64,000 bases of DNA from Tretioscincus oriximinensis (lineage: Eukaryota; Chordata; Lepidosauria; Squamata; Gymnophthalmidae), in the NCBI GenBank assembly GCA_022410635.1, contig JAJVDF010000205.1, positions 880,658 through 944,657 on the forward strand, read 5' to 3'. Both the position numbers and the translations under genes were made by a program. The notes under the pieces were generated by a model. That model searched no databases and was not told the origin of the DNA. It worked only from the letters and a program-made list of their open reading frames with translations. This document shows positions 13,901 to 28,900 of this stretch, one piece after another; position 1 is the stretch's first letter; every line of letters starts with the position of its first letter.

Positions 13901-16900
13901 AATCTCCGCTCTGAAAATGTCTGAGACCAATTCTGGGATTCATAGACTCCATTACAGTAATGGGACTGTCTCAGTATGGACCCAAACTGTACTATCGAAT
14001 TTGTCCTTTCTACAGAGTTGGTAAATGGACTTGTATTGAATCCATTCTCATTGATGAACCATTTTCTGGTGAAATTTGGGCTCATGGTGTCAGTTGTTGA
14101 AGAATCCACTGAAATGATCTGCCCCAAAGACTTAGTGAAGCTGAGAATTCCTGATGGCTCTGGGAGAGATTCATAGTTGATATTCTTGTCAAGGCTCCTG
14201 TCACCATTTGGAATTGTGGGGTGACTATAACAATAGATAAAGGTGTTTCCAACCAATCCCAACATATAATTAGAAGCTGATAAGAGCATATTATTGTACC
14301 TACCTCCTTTGGAAGTATTCTGTGATAAATTTGCAGAGCCTTTTGGGGACAGCATTATTCAGAGTTACATCAGATTGGACTTTATGACTGGGAATGGGAG
14401 TACAAGTTGGCCCTGTTATTTTAGATCATTTGCAATTATTACAGTCTAAGGAACAANCAGTGTTTTGCCAACAACTTGTTTCCTTGTCCTTGTACTTCTT
14501 GATTAATAAAGCTAGTTGAAAGAGTGTGGCATTGTAGGTTCTAAAGTTAATAAATGCTTCATTGTTGGAGAGGAAGATGCCACTTAAGGAAATTAGTGAT
14601 ATTCCTATTTTTGAAGACATTCTCCATGTTAACCNACCATCTTGAAAATACTGTTATTCCCATTTGGGGGCAAGCTACTGAAGAAAGTAATGTACTTAAC
14701 TGCAGGTATGCTGGGAAGAGATGTATTACAACATATTTTAGTCTGACTTAAGCCCAAATACAGTACTGATGCTTTCTTGTTCAGCACAGTGGATNACTTC
14801 TATTAAGGGGGGGAATAGGGAGAATGTGGTCCTGATGATCTTCCTTGATTTCTCAACAGCTTTTGATACCATCGATATAGTGGAGTGGCATCAGAGATTG
14901 AGATTTGGAGGCACGGTTCTTGCTTGTTAGCTCCAAGATAAATTCCAAGAGGTNGCATTAAAGAACTTTAGCACAGAATTCTTCAGGGATTGGTTGTGTC
15001 CCTTGTGCTGTTTATTATTTCTATGAAGCCACTGATAGAGGGAATCAGGAGATTTGGAATCAGTATAGATGACACTCAACTCTATNGTTGTTTCCTTTGA
15101 ATCAGGTACAGCAATTGAGATCCTTGCTCACTGCCTGAAGGCTGGATATGGATGAATATACAGAAATTAATGTCGCTAAAAAGGTACTATGTGTCATTGG
15201 GTCTTGAATCCAAGGAATTAGAAATCACCAGTTCTTGGTGGGATTATTTTGTTCCTAGTAGAAAGGCCATGTGATCTAGGAGACCTGGCCAGGAGTGCTT
15301 ACGTTCATTTTCTACTGGTTCATCAGCTTCATCCTCTCCTAGCTTAGCAACCTCCAGACTAGGATATTGTAATGTGGTGTAAGTGGTCCACCACTTNTAG
15401 ATTGTAGATTGTAGATTGCAGAAGCTTTGTTGCTAATAGGAATATCTGGCTGGACACACACAGCATTGGTCTTGAAGGAATTGTATTAGTTACCAACTCA
15501 CTAGTCCAATTCAAGGTGTACTTGGAAAGAATCTATTTTCCAAGTGGCCCAGCTGTGGGGTAGGAATCCAATTATTATATTCTCAGTATTTATTTAGCTG
15601 AATATTACTCCATCTTCACATTTCAGGTAATTTTATTTATTATACATTAGCATTGGTGTCTTAAAGCAGAGACTACCCATTCTTTCCAAATTGTGTTTTG
15701 ATTCTTGTTATTTTCATTCCTACCCAGGTTCCCCATGCTAAAACCCAAGAGAACTAAGCAATCTTCCTTTCCGTCCCATCAGCTAACTCCTAAGCCTACA
15801 ATGTAATTGTGTTATTGGTGCCTAGTAATTTGCTGTGTAACCACTTAGTATCTCTTCTACTTTAAAATGCATTAGGGAAAGGATCCTCAAGCAAGGAAGG
15901 CATAATTGCTGAGTGCATTTAACTTCAATTTAGCTGAAACCCATAAAGCCAGTTCTTTACTGATTGGCTTTTTTAACTCTTGAGATCCTTTATCCTTCTT
16001 ACAATGGGCATTGTGCATAACACCTTGCAGATTGCACCTTAAATCTGATGTAATGATTTTCAGCTCTCATTACTGGTACATGAAATGCAAAAGAATATAT
16101 TGCACAATAATGAATGAAAGCAGTCTATTTATAATCTTACGTTCCTGAGATATGGAAGTTGAGATAACAAGCAGTAGGGGCTCCAATTAAATAAAGCCAT
16201 AATTGAGGCAGATATTATACAGAAAGAAGTGTTGTCATGAAGAGGGCAAGAGGACTGAAGCCAAAGAGGAGGAGAAGGTTTTTCTATCCTGCCCTTCTCA
16301 TCCAAAAGTTAATTTTCGCCTGAAAGCTTACATCTATACTATCTTTCCCACCAGGTTAATGATGGCACTCGTTGTTCTAATGGAAAATTTGATAGCAAAT
16401 CTACTTTTTTTCAAATAGCTAAAGGCCTGTAGAGGGCGCATAATCTTCTCCACACAGGGCCTCAAAATCAGATCTCTCAGTTGAAAGACTGGCTCTTAGC
16501 GACAGTGCCACTCATGCCTTCGAGAGCTATGATTCCTGTGTGGTTTTTTTGGACATTGGGCTGATGCAGAGGCTGATTGCAAGATGGAGGATGATGAAAT
16601 AGACCAAATATGTGTCAGTGGTTAGTAGGTGTATCAGTGGCTACTAATCTGGATGTTTAGGTTCTGCCTTCAAAATGCCAATTGTGGGGAACTGAAAGCA
16701 GGGTGAAAGTTTTGCTTTCATTTTCTGCTTGGGGTGTCCAGAAGAAATTGGTGGGCCATTGTTTGAGACAGAATGCTGGATCAGATGGGCAGTGATCCAT
16801 TTCAGCAGGACATTGTTATGTTAATATGACTGGAATTAAGCAGCATCAAACATGGCAACTGTACTGTCTTAAGATGAAGTTGAACTGGAAAATCCTATCC

Positions 16901-19900
16901 TGCATATAGATGGCTTCTTTTGACAATTGTAGTAGTGAAATGTGAATGCTATACTCTACTGAGTTTTCCAATATCACATTTTCTATTGTGTAGATATCAC
17001 CTTACTTCACATACAAGAGGAAAGGGGACAATAAAAGTTTGTGAATTTAAATTGGACAAAAAATGGGTCATAGTGAGGCATGATGGTTCAAAGGTTCAGT
17101 GTTTCAACAGATATTGGAATTCAAACATCATGTGTTGGCTGCGGAGAGGTGTAAGCGCTCCCTACTGGCTTCAGCTTCTGCTAATGTATCTATTTGAAAG
17201 CAAAATAAATTATGAAGAGATCAGTATCACCATAGCATGGTGAGGAAGACAGAATAAAATGTAAGCCTTTGGGCTTACATCTTGTAAGCTGTTCTGAGTC
17301 CCCAGACGAGGTATAAAAACAAGATTCTTATTCTTCAACATCATCATCATCATCATCAGTTTTCATTGCATTTCATCCTTGAGTCTTTCAGATTTAACAG
17401 GAGACTTAAAGTATTTTCATGTTCAGACTTTTGTGTATTATTTATCAGTTAGTAATGTTATGGAAAGTTCTATATTCTTTGGAGATAGTGAATTAGCATG
17501 AATTAATTTATGCATTGCTTGTGAAATTAGGTTNCCTATCTGCGTTTTCTATTCTCAGGAAGATTTTACACTGATTTTATTCTGCATATTAAAATAATTT
17601 TTAATATAGTTTTTTTNAAAAAATAAGCAAGCATATAAAACAAAAGGTAAAAAGAGACATGCCAAATCAGGCCACAGCCCATTCAGTCTGACAGTCTATC
17701 CCACACCTTGGCTCACCAGTTGCTTCTGGGCATCTAAAGCAGAAAAAGGCAAATACTTCTTGCAAATGGCATTTAGAGTATTTCAGTCTACCTTTCTTAT
17801 TCAGATCCCTTCCGCACTACATGATAAAATCCGGATTGGGTTTAAATTTGGCATAACACAATCCCCCATCCGTGGATATTACCTCAAAAATCCATGTGGA
17901 GCTGGTGAGAGGAGATACAGGAAGGAAGGGAAACTGAAACTGTGCATGTCAGTCAGATGCGATTTTGCAGTCCTGACTGGCTGGCATCTTATCGTGGTAT
18001 CCCAAAGCAGACACCAGGGCTCCAGGCAACTTNTCTTTAGAAAGTGATGTATTTTGTGTTGTCAGAAAACATCAGCAACCTTTCACATAAAAGGAGCTTT
18101 TTCCTGGGTGGTTCCTGTGGGGTATTAGCGGAAGCTCTGTTTCCTTGTAGTGTAGAGGCATCAAGATGGTCCTATCAACCCGGTAGGAGAACATTGTGTA
18201 AAAGCAGCCTCAGAGACAGCATCAAGGCATCCATATTAGCAGGAAGAAGTTTTTTTTCTCTAATATGTTAGAATAAGAATGTAACTGTTGCTTAGACATT
18301 GTGGCCTATAGAGCACAGAACCTTATGGCCAATTGAGAACACAACACAATGGAAGCTAACCCTATCCTGGCCTAACTGAAGCTGGAGAACAAAAGTTCCC
18401 GTCTTTCAAGGTGTAGACTGGGAGCTGTGATTGTACTGTCTTGCAGAGCAAGTAATCCCATCACTGTAACCTGTCACAGAAACTGGACTCAACCTGTATA
18501 TTTACATAGTTTCTTGTTAGACCACTTCCAAGTATGGTTTTCATGAGTGGACAACGCATGAGGTCTGTGTTGTTACTGCATTCCTTGGGAAGCATGCCTC
18601 CTATGGAATCGACTGACATGCACAAACTGGGCCTGGCATAGATTGATGCCGTTCAGGAGANCCATGCAAATATGATCATAGAAACCTAGCTTAGGATACG
18701 AAATAATTGTTTAGTATTGGATTGAAGAAGAAAATAGGCTTCCTGCTTTGTAACTAAGAGATCATTTTGTACCAAGTATTGCAATTAATTTGGCCTAATG
18801 TAGTGGAGTGCTGCACGTTTCTTTTTGTCAAAATATAATTTTTGCAATGATGTATGTACTAAAACCATCCTTTAGTGGAAAAAATGGCTTTATGGGCCAT
18901 CCAAATTTCAACATCTTCAGACTTCTCAGGTAGCCTTCCAGATTTGTAGAGCAACTTTAGTCCTGTGATCTTCTCTGAGACCCTTGGATATAAGGCAGAA
19001 ATAAATAAATAGTTAATTAATGGTTCCAAATGTGTTTCCCACAATCATATTTCTTGAGGAATCATCCAAAAAATAATTTGGGAGAGAATAATTCAAGTGC
19101 AGCATAACTGGAAAAAAGTGAACTTATTCTGAAAATAATGTAAAAATATTTGGGAAAGGAAAATGATGCGGAATATAATGNTAAAAATATAATAATCTGC
19201 TTTCAACATTAGGATAAATTTTAAGTTGCCATTCATGAGAGAGCTAAATTTCTAATTTACTTACTTCTTTTCAAAATATATCAAAGAGGTCCTGCTTTAC
19301 TTAAGCTTGGTTTTAAGAATAATTTTGTTTGTTTACATCCACAAATTAAAAAGCTTTCAGAATTTCAAGTAGCCATTATTCATGCTTATTTCATCTGATG
19401 AGTTGTAGTTTCTATAATTATTGTATCAAAATTTGACTTTCCCTTTCTGTAAATGGATTTTAGCACACCTTATACCAACACTCCCATCACTGTAGTGGTT
19501 CAAGGCATTATTTTTGCAGTGACCTACAAAGGAAGACCAAAAAGACTATCTAAAATTTGCTTGATATTTATACAACATAGGTTTTGTACACCACATGATA
19601 CCCTTGGAGTATTTCCTATTATGCTTGATATTGTTTCCTTTCCTCTATTCTTTTATATAAAAAGTGATGACTTTTGTGAAGAGAGGGTTTAGAAGAAGTG
19701 TAAATTTCCCAGGAGTCTTTGGAGAAATTCTTTAAGGCCAGCATCTGAAAGAGTAGATATGTCTACGAAAGCTTATGCCACCCACTTTTCTCAAGTTAGT
19801 CTCAAAGTGCTACTAGCTCCTTTGCTGGACTTTAAGGTCAGGAGTTAAAGTAATTTCAGATCAGAGAGTGGTGTTAATCCCCATGCATTTTGTTAACTAT

Positions 19901-22900
19901 TGGGCAAGAACATCAGAAAAGTTGGTTTGCATTATTATGCGTATGTGAGAAGTAGTGAGCATCAAGGAGTACACTAAATTCTGCCAGTGCCGGCACATAC
20001 TGACTCATATATTTGGATGCTAACTTAGAAGGCAATTGTAAACCTGTAGATGTTTTTGGCCAGATGATGCATCATGACTCTTAAAAGTATCATACTAGTT
20101 GCCAACTTACTATCAATCAACTGAACAGGTTGATATTATTTATTTATTTATTATTTGGCTCTATACTTGAAGGTCTCGGGGTGGCTAATAAGGCCATCAA
20201 TATATAAAGGCTTAAATAATTTGTACTCAGGATTCCTAAAGGATTGTTGTTCCTTATAGATTTCCATGGAAAGGTTTTATAGAGTGATGTGTTGCTATCT
20301 GAGATAATCTTTCCAGTGATAGTTCTCACATTGTAGAAAATATTGTCACTGAGATGTCTGAAGTTGCAATGCAGTTTAGGTATTTTCTAGCTGAGCCCAT
20401 ATCACGGCTTATGGAAGGCTATAAGGGCCTGCCTTCTGTCTGCTAGTGTGTATCGGTACTGGTCCTGACTCCCATTTGGTATATTTCATTCCCATAGAAT
20501 GGATCTGTAGATGAGGATCGACATCTTCAGATGGAATGCTTTGAATGAGGAGCATTTGGCAAGCATGCCTCCATGATCTGGAATACAGAGGGTATTTTTG
20601 GTAGCATATAAAGAAGTGTCAGTAAAAGTGGCACCAGGATTCAGCATGCCTCCAAAAAAGACCCATCCAGAAATACTAAAGGCCAAGAACTTTCATTCGT
20701 TGCCTTTTGGGGACTGGATTGAACTTCTGGCAACCACGATCTAGACTGCATAATCTGTGCTAGGACAGTCCAATATTATTCAGACTACCTAGCATGAGCC
20801 AGCCTGGTACAGAATAGCTCACATTGTATGGAAATGGTGTTAGTAAATTATTTTTCCTTCAAATTGTAATGCTGCATTGAAGGGTTGTTTTATTTGGGTT
20901 TATCTTTCCTAACTGATTTTGGTTTTGTTGTTGCTCTTCACTTGTATGACTTATTTAATGTTTATTAGTTTTTTTAATGGATTTTAATTGGCTTTCGTTT
21001 TATTATTACCAGTCTTGGCACCATTTGGCAAAAAATGGGAAAATNCATAAATAATTTCTGCATTAATTTATAACTTATGCCCAGAAGAATAAATGAAATG
21101 AAAAAAGTGTACACTAAACTGAATCAGTAACCAAATTTAGAGGCAATGCTAATGGGATTAATTATTTTGTTTGGTTTTGGTAATGTATGAAGCCTTTTAC
21201 AACCTTTTCCATTCATGCAGATGGGAACTTTATAATGCAGTACATAAATTTATCAATATTTAATGATGGTGATTCAGAAACTAATGCATTTTGCAATTTA
21301 AGAGGAGAGATTATGCCCAAAATAAACNGTTTTGGTCCTGTTGCGCATGTCTAATCATTCCATGAGCATGTTAGCATAAGAAACATAAATTACTACATAT
21401 TTAGCACTCTGGACCGAGTAGAATTCTATATGCATAGTAGTTAAAAAATGATTGAAATCTACAGCCATATTAAGTACAGAATCTCTTTCTGCTTATGTTC
21501 TCCAACAGCTGGTATTTGAGAGAACATTTCCAGTATAGTACAGCAGAGCAGCAACATGACTAGCAGTCACTGATAACATAAGAGAAAATACAAACATTTA
21601 CTTTGGAAAGGTCTGTGTAAAATGAAAGGATTTCAGTTGGAGCTTCAAGATCAGGAGCATATTATGAATATTAGAAGGGAGGTGATTTTAGAGAGTGAAC
21701 AATTTTTTTTATTTTTAATTTATTTATTTGTACTCGGATCCCGTCCTATACCCGAAGGTCTCAGGGCGGCCAACCAAAGAGCAGCATACACATAAAGCTT
21801 TTGTTGCTTTCTCCACAACACCCTGTGAANTAGATGGGGCCGAGAGAGTTCTGAAGAACTGTGGCCCAAGATCATCCATCTGGCTTTCATGGAGGAGTGG
21901 TGACTCGAACCAGGAGACTATCAGATAAGAGTCCAACACTCTAACTGGCTCCTATTCCAGAGATTAGTGCTACCACAGAGAAGGGCCAATTGCAAATATC
22001 CATACAATGATATAAGATGGTCATGAATCTAAAATGTATTATTAAGTCATGAACTTATACAAATTCATGAAGAATATGTGTATCCATGGGTACTAGCATG
22101 GGTGCCTAAGTATTGCTACCAAGTTGACAAGAAAGACAGGCTGTTTGCGGAAAGTCAAGAGCATGGAAAGGTTCTGCTTTTGCCTCACGCTTGAGATACA
22201 CAGAAATAATTGGTGGGCCACTGTGTGGGGCAGAATACTAGGCTGGTCCAGTCTAGCAGGCCTCCTCTTACATTCCCCCATCTTTTATGTTAGCTGCATT
22301 TTTTATATAGTTATTGTGATTTTAGATATTTTTAAGCTTTGTTGAGATATTTTAATGGGAAGTTGCACATAAATATTGGAAATCGATAAATAAACAAACC
22401 GTTTATCGACTGTAGTTTCCAGTATTTAGTAAGACAAAGCTTCTCTCTATTCATTTATTTTATATGATATCTTGTAGTCCTACGATTTCCCAATTTTCCC
22501 TTTAAAAAAATCATTGAATAATATAGTACATTATGTGTGTAGGTGAAATTGCCATAATCCTAAACTCCAAAGACACTAAATCATCAAACTCTCACCCCTA
22601 ACCCAAACCCCGCTTCACCTCTGCCCCTAACCAAAGCCCTGGCCCCAGCTCCACCCTGCCCCCCTTAACCTGTCTGCCTACCATAAACCAGGAGAAAAAT
22701 AGAACATGCATATAAGAAGATATAAGAAGAATTTGTCACCAAGNAAACAATAATATTTTGTTTGCATTAACTTCATTTAATGATAATATTTTCTAAGGAA
22801 GGACTGCCTCCCTCCACATGGCAAGAGATAAATCAGAAGTTTTGTTGAGATCCTGCAATTGCCTTAGTCATCTCTGCCGAACAGCAAGACAGAACTGTGG

Positions 22901-25900
22901 GACAGACTTTGGCCTTTACCCTTATCTGGTTCTTTCTCCTGATGACAAAAGTACTCAGTTGTATTCAGACATCTACCCCTCTAAATGTGCAATACGTATC
23001 TCCTGGTTCTTTTCCCTGGTCCAGAATGGTTTTCACTTATCAGCCAAAAGATGGCTGATAAATAAATGCAGCTCCAGCCAAGAAGAACACTATAATCATA
23101 GGAAGTTGCACTCAGATGTTGCTTACTTATTCTGCTATTTTTGGATGTTCTGGAATAAAGCACTGTCTAGATTGCTTTAGTCTGAAACATCCAAGCTTCA
23201 TTCCAGAATAAATAGGTGGCGTCTGGATAAAGCTCAAGTCTTTTTGAGCCTCATATTTTAAAACAAGATCAACTGAAAAAAGAGAGATAAGGAATTTGCA
23301 TGAGTCTGTATCAGTCAAGTTCCAGAAGCCATTTTTTAAAAAAAAATCCCCAAAACCAAAGGGAAATTAAAAATGAGAATTTCTAACAAGGTAACAGAAT
23401 ATAAACTTCTTTTAAAGAGGAACTGTCAACTGTGCATGCAGATTTATGTACTATTCTCTAAGAATNAGAAAGGACATGTTGGTTTCAGTGAACTTTTATT
23501 TTCTATAGTGGTGGTGATGGGAGAGATTGAGAGAGAGAACCACCTAACAAAGCTCTTATTATGCAGCTTCCAAATCTATATTTCACACACATAGAGGTCC
23601 AGTTTACTTAAGGGAGATCTTACTTTATCTTGGCCATTGACAGTGCTTAATCTTTGGTCCAAGGAGTTAAAAAAGGGCATTAAAATGTGGACCTTTTCTT
23701 TTTTATCCAGGAAATTTTTCATAAAATCTCAGATTGTACACAAATCCATGACATAACTCCATATACAGTTACATGTATTCAGTCTCTTGATCATTTGGAT
23801 TATCTTAGACTGATATTTTCCCCACTCCGCATTTTTATGTCAGTTCTACTGATCATTTATTGAATAGTGGCACAGAAATGACTCAATGACTCAAACCATG
23901 TTTGCCTCTCAGTAATATCATTGAGTGTAATCTACTCAAGACTATCTAGAGTATAAAAATATCTAGCATGATATCTGGTCAAGAATATATAGCAAAGCGT
24001 TTTCATAGCACCTTTTAGACTAACAAGAAAAAAGTTGGCAGCATGAGCTTTCATATATAAATCTACTTCTTCAGATACTTTCTTCTCTCATCTGAAAAAA
24101 TAGACTCAACTAGGAAAGCTCCTCTATCGCGCAGCAATGCTGAAACATTGGCCAAACAGAGGTGTGCAGAAGTGGGAGCAGTGATAAAACCACTGGAGTG
24201 GCTGATGCCCACCTAGTTGGAGCTAGGAAAAGGCCAGATAGGTGAGACTGCTGATGACTAACTATATGATCTATCCTGGAGGTTGCTTGGAGAAGGAACA
24301 GAGTAATATTAAAATTGTATAAATAAAATTGTTCATTTATCCCAACTGTCACTGTGTGTCGTTAAGAAAAACAGTGAAGATACAAACCTTGGGCAAACCT
24401 TTCATAGTCTGACATCTCCACAGGAAGCAGCCATAATTGTAATTGCCAAAGCTGCAAGAAAAAAGAATTGTAAAGCACACAGACCTGGATTTTAGTCCTA
24501 GCCAATTGAATTAATTTGTTTAAAGTTTTATATATTGCATTCTACTTTGTAATCACTCTTAAATAACAAAACCTAATAATCTACTTTATGANATTGTGCA
24601 GGGGGTAACACAGGATGTATGGAAAGATTTTCAGCAATACCACACTTGAAGAATATCTGTGGCAATATTTTTAATGCAAAACATATCTAGAGATAGTCTT
24701 AGCTGACATTCCTGGATCATCTGGGAGCATTCCTTTTGTTTTCAGAACAGATCTTAATTGTTCTTCATATCCTTTGTTCTGGGTTTCGTTGCTTGTTTAT
24801 ACGTATCGGTCAGTTTAGAAAAAATTGTCCATTCTGTGACAAATAATGAAGACAAACATTATATATTTGTGGACACATGTATACAACCCTGCAGGCAAAC
24901 ACATGCATGATTACATCAGTATAAGCAAAAGTGTCTGAAGTGTCTGTTCTAATAAACTGATATGAAAACAGAACAAGCATATTTCAGCATATAATTCCAA
25001 ATCTACAGCTCTTCTTCCTTGGAGCTATCACTGCCTGAATAGGAATGTCAAAATCACATGCGCTGTTCAAAGTAGAAGCCTATGAACTAGAACNGTGAAA
25101 TAATGGTGCCAATGAAAACTTAGCTAGTACCATTTGAGGACAATTCAAACAGGAAAACAGCCTTCTCTGTGATAGCCCCCATATGATTGAACAGTCTCTC
25201 CTAGAGATATGTTCATTTCTATATGCATTCAGAAGACCCACCTCTTTAACATGGCTTTTGGTTAAAAAACTGTTCTCCACTTTCAGGCATTATTATTTTA
25301 ATATGTCAATTCTGTTTTTATTGTTAACCGTCCTGAGACTTTTGATTATAGCGTGGAATAGAAATGCAAAAACAAAACAAAACCCTATGAAGATAATTTG
25401 TTGCTTTGCATTGATGATGATATTATATGCAAAATGTCTTTAATATGGTAAAACACATCTAAGAAGTAAAATTCTCCAGTTAATGATGTAGACTATTTAG
25501 CACATAGCATAACGTAAAGTTCTTACCTGTGTCCAGTTGTACAGTTNTGGTGCATTACTCTATAAAAGTCAGATTTTTTTAGTGGACTTTTAAACACTGT
25601 TACGAGAAATTATGGCTATATTTTCCAAAGGAAAACTTGAAATGTGCAGTTAGGAATGCAGAGTCCAAAGTTTTTGAAATTAAATAAATTGGTAGATTGA
25701 TATGAAGGTCAGCATGAGGTAATTTTTAAACTATTGGTTTCTCANTGCAAAACTATTCAAAATTAAATAATTTAATGTTCTGATTTTTTAAAATTCTTGC
25801 AGTAATGTTTCAAAGTTTGATTCTGCTGTGAACTGATGTTATTCTATGAGAATTGTTGCCGTTTGGCCTAAACTCTCTCGTATCCAGTAAACCAACCTTA

Positions 25901-28900
25901 TAGTACATTTGCAAGAGTAAGATAATATGTAGTAAGATTATTTATTTATCTATTTATTTATTTAAAATAATTTATAGCCTGCCTTTCACCATTGGTCCTA
26001 GGGCAGGTAACAAAAGATTGAGAAAACCTAAAAAAACAAATACACATTAATAAAATGTTGAAAAGGGTCCATATTATCTTACTATTCCCAAAACTCAAGT
26101 TACTGAGCTGGAGAAGTTAATTTATTCCATTTTGACTCTGTTGTGACCTTCTGCTTCTTTATCATAATTCTTTTGGGGTGAAAAATTAGTGAATTTTCAG
26201 AATTTTCTCATCTGAAATAGTCTTAGACAAAAATATATTTAGATTCTGCATTCCAGGTTTAGAGGACTTCTATGGTAGCAAAACTGTTATTTACCACATT
26301 GAAATACACATCCTTTCATTTCATTTTGATGAAATTAGTTTATTAATTTTCACTGACCAAATAAAAACAACATGGAAGCAATATATGAAAGATTTATATT
26401 TTCTTCTTTCAATTAATACACTTTTGTATATTGCTTTCACTTCTTTCATTCAAAATTATTTCAAACAGAAGGAATATGAAGGTCAGTCAATTCTATATAT
26501 TTCTTTTTGAGTTTTCAAGAAGCTCAAGGTCAAAGCTTATTTTATCATGGATATGTTACAGATAGACATTACAAACAGGATGTGTATTTTGCAGCTGTAA
26601 AAACAATTCTCTTGAGTCAGCCAGAGACATGAAATGTTTGTAAAAAAAGAAATGTCAAGAGAAGATTTCATATGTACCATGTATTAGCTGTACAACACCA
26701 TTTTGTATCTCTGGCTGCATCCCCACACCCAAGATACTTTGGAGGTGATTTTATCCTCATTGCATCCCACAGTCTCACATGTGTCCAGCCTTCCATGTGG
26801 TTTAAAGCTCTTTACTGAGCAATGTATAGCCTCATGTTATGCGATTTTAACAGCCTCCTTTTTCATAAAATCCTAAAGAAAAATCTCTCTGGAGCGTGTA
26901 TGCAAATTGCAAAAATCCCATTGGATCTTGGAGTGCAGAGACTNTCTGGGAATAGGAGGCAGAGAATTCTGTGGATTGTAGTTAGGAAAGTACAGCATTT
27001 CCTTCTGGGGTTCATCATTCGACGGTTGAAGCAGCTGGATGGCATGGTAAAATGGGGATGAGCGGCTAACACATTTTTTTAAGCATTTTTAAAGTGGGGC
27101 AAATGAACAAGCGGAGATGCAGCTTCTGCCGTCTGACTTCTCTACATCTACCACCACATCTATATAAGAATCTAACATTGTACTTCCATATACATTATCA
27201 TAACACACAAGTTCTTGTTTCTCAGTTCATAAAGGATAATGCAGTAACCTAAATATCAATTTGAAAAGAATTTGTGAAAAGTTGNCGAAACTGAGGAAGC
27301 CGGAAGTGAAAACCCCTGTGTCATGAATGGAGTTCCATCAGCATCCTGTGTTTGATTTACGATTCTTTTCAAGTATTGTTTTGCATCATTCCTCATGGAC
27401 ATATAGTTTTGCCTGGTGCAACAAGAATTAGTACTTTTAACTTGAAATGTCACTTTCTTGGACATTATTTAAATATATTATTTATTCATATAGATGATTT
27501 ATGCACTTTACCTGTGTGTTATGATAATGTATATGGAACTACAGTGCTAAAGTCTTATATAGGTGTGATCATCTTATTGGTTTTTGTAACACTTTAACAT
27601 AACAGCGTAACCAGTGCTTTTTTTCCAGAAAAAAAGGTACCGGTACTAACGCCGGCGGCGGAGGGGGGCGGAGGGGGCGGCTGTGGCCGCTGTTGCCGAT
27701 AACGCCACGCCCCCCTCGCCGGCGGCTAACGCAGCAGTACCGGCACCTTTTATTTAGGCGGGGGGAGCGGTGGCCGCCACCGCCGCTCATTCCCGCGTCC
27801 ACCCCCGCCGCTGCTGCTGCTGCCGCCGCCCCCGCTAACTCCCCCCCGCCTAAATAAAAGGTGCCGGAACTGCGTTCCGACGCGTTCCCCCACAAAAAAA
27901 GCCCTGAGCGTAACACTAAGTGTTCCCTTAATTGTTTTAAGCAGTATATTTATGAGCAGTATTTGGATTTGATGGTTGAATATTGTTTGGAAGTGATATC
28001 TCATCATGTCTGCCAAATTGTTGTATTTATTGCTCTCGCATGCAAACAAAATGTGTGTTACTGTCTATGCTACAAATTAAATCACTTGGAGTAAAGTGAC
28101 AAGNTTTAAATTAAAATTTCTGCCCTAACTGGAACTGTCCAGATGGGGAGATTTTATGCCACAGAGTATTTGTGTTCTTGGTGGTTGGCAGAACAGAAAG
28201 CCTTTCTTCCATTGAGGAGAAACCAAGAGGTCTAGGCTTTCTAAGGAGCAAAGACATGCTAGATAGGAATGGTATTTTGTCCCATGGATAGTAACAGTTT
28301 CTGATCTCTGTGTGCGATTATTATTTCTGGGCTAGCTGCTATTGTATGTCGTCAGTTCATATTATTATTTATTTATTTATTTTTACTTGTATCCCGCCCT
28401 ATACCTGAAGGTCTCAGGGCGGCCAACCAACAATATGTACATTGCTCTGAGAAAGCCAAGGTCTAAAAAAACACAGTGGTACATTTAGTTGTTAAGATTT
28501 CAGGGCAATATGTTTAGTCTCACATTATGTATGCATTATTGGACCTGAAGTATGTATATTTTCTCCAAACAACAGTTTGGCATGCTACTGTAGCAGTTTT
28601 GCTGTGTGGACCAAGTCTACATATTTCTTGCATATGCATGTAGTATAAAATAGCAACATTTTCCAAGAAGAAAATCAGAGCATTTACATAGGAAATAGCA
28701 GGCAATAGTCTATTAATGTAGGATAATTTTATATACGGTACTTCATTCTTAGATATTTATAATTTATCAGATGTTTTAAATGTCCTGCGTGTCAGATATA
28801 ATGTCAGTAATCCATAACATTTCAACAGTAGCAAGTGTAAAGTTGGCAGAAAGCAAGGAAGTGGTATATGACAAAAGGCTGCCATACATTGTCATAGTAA

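Noticed and set aside
22579..22680. CCCTAA-like strings suggesting interstitial telomeric repeat
   Set aside because: Only two or three cccctaac words occur, irregularly spaced in C-rich DNA; no tandem array.
27569..28049. Gly/Ala/Arg-rich overlapping ORFs
   Set aside because: They arise from the GC-rich hAT element and differ completely between its two copies.
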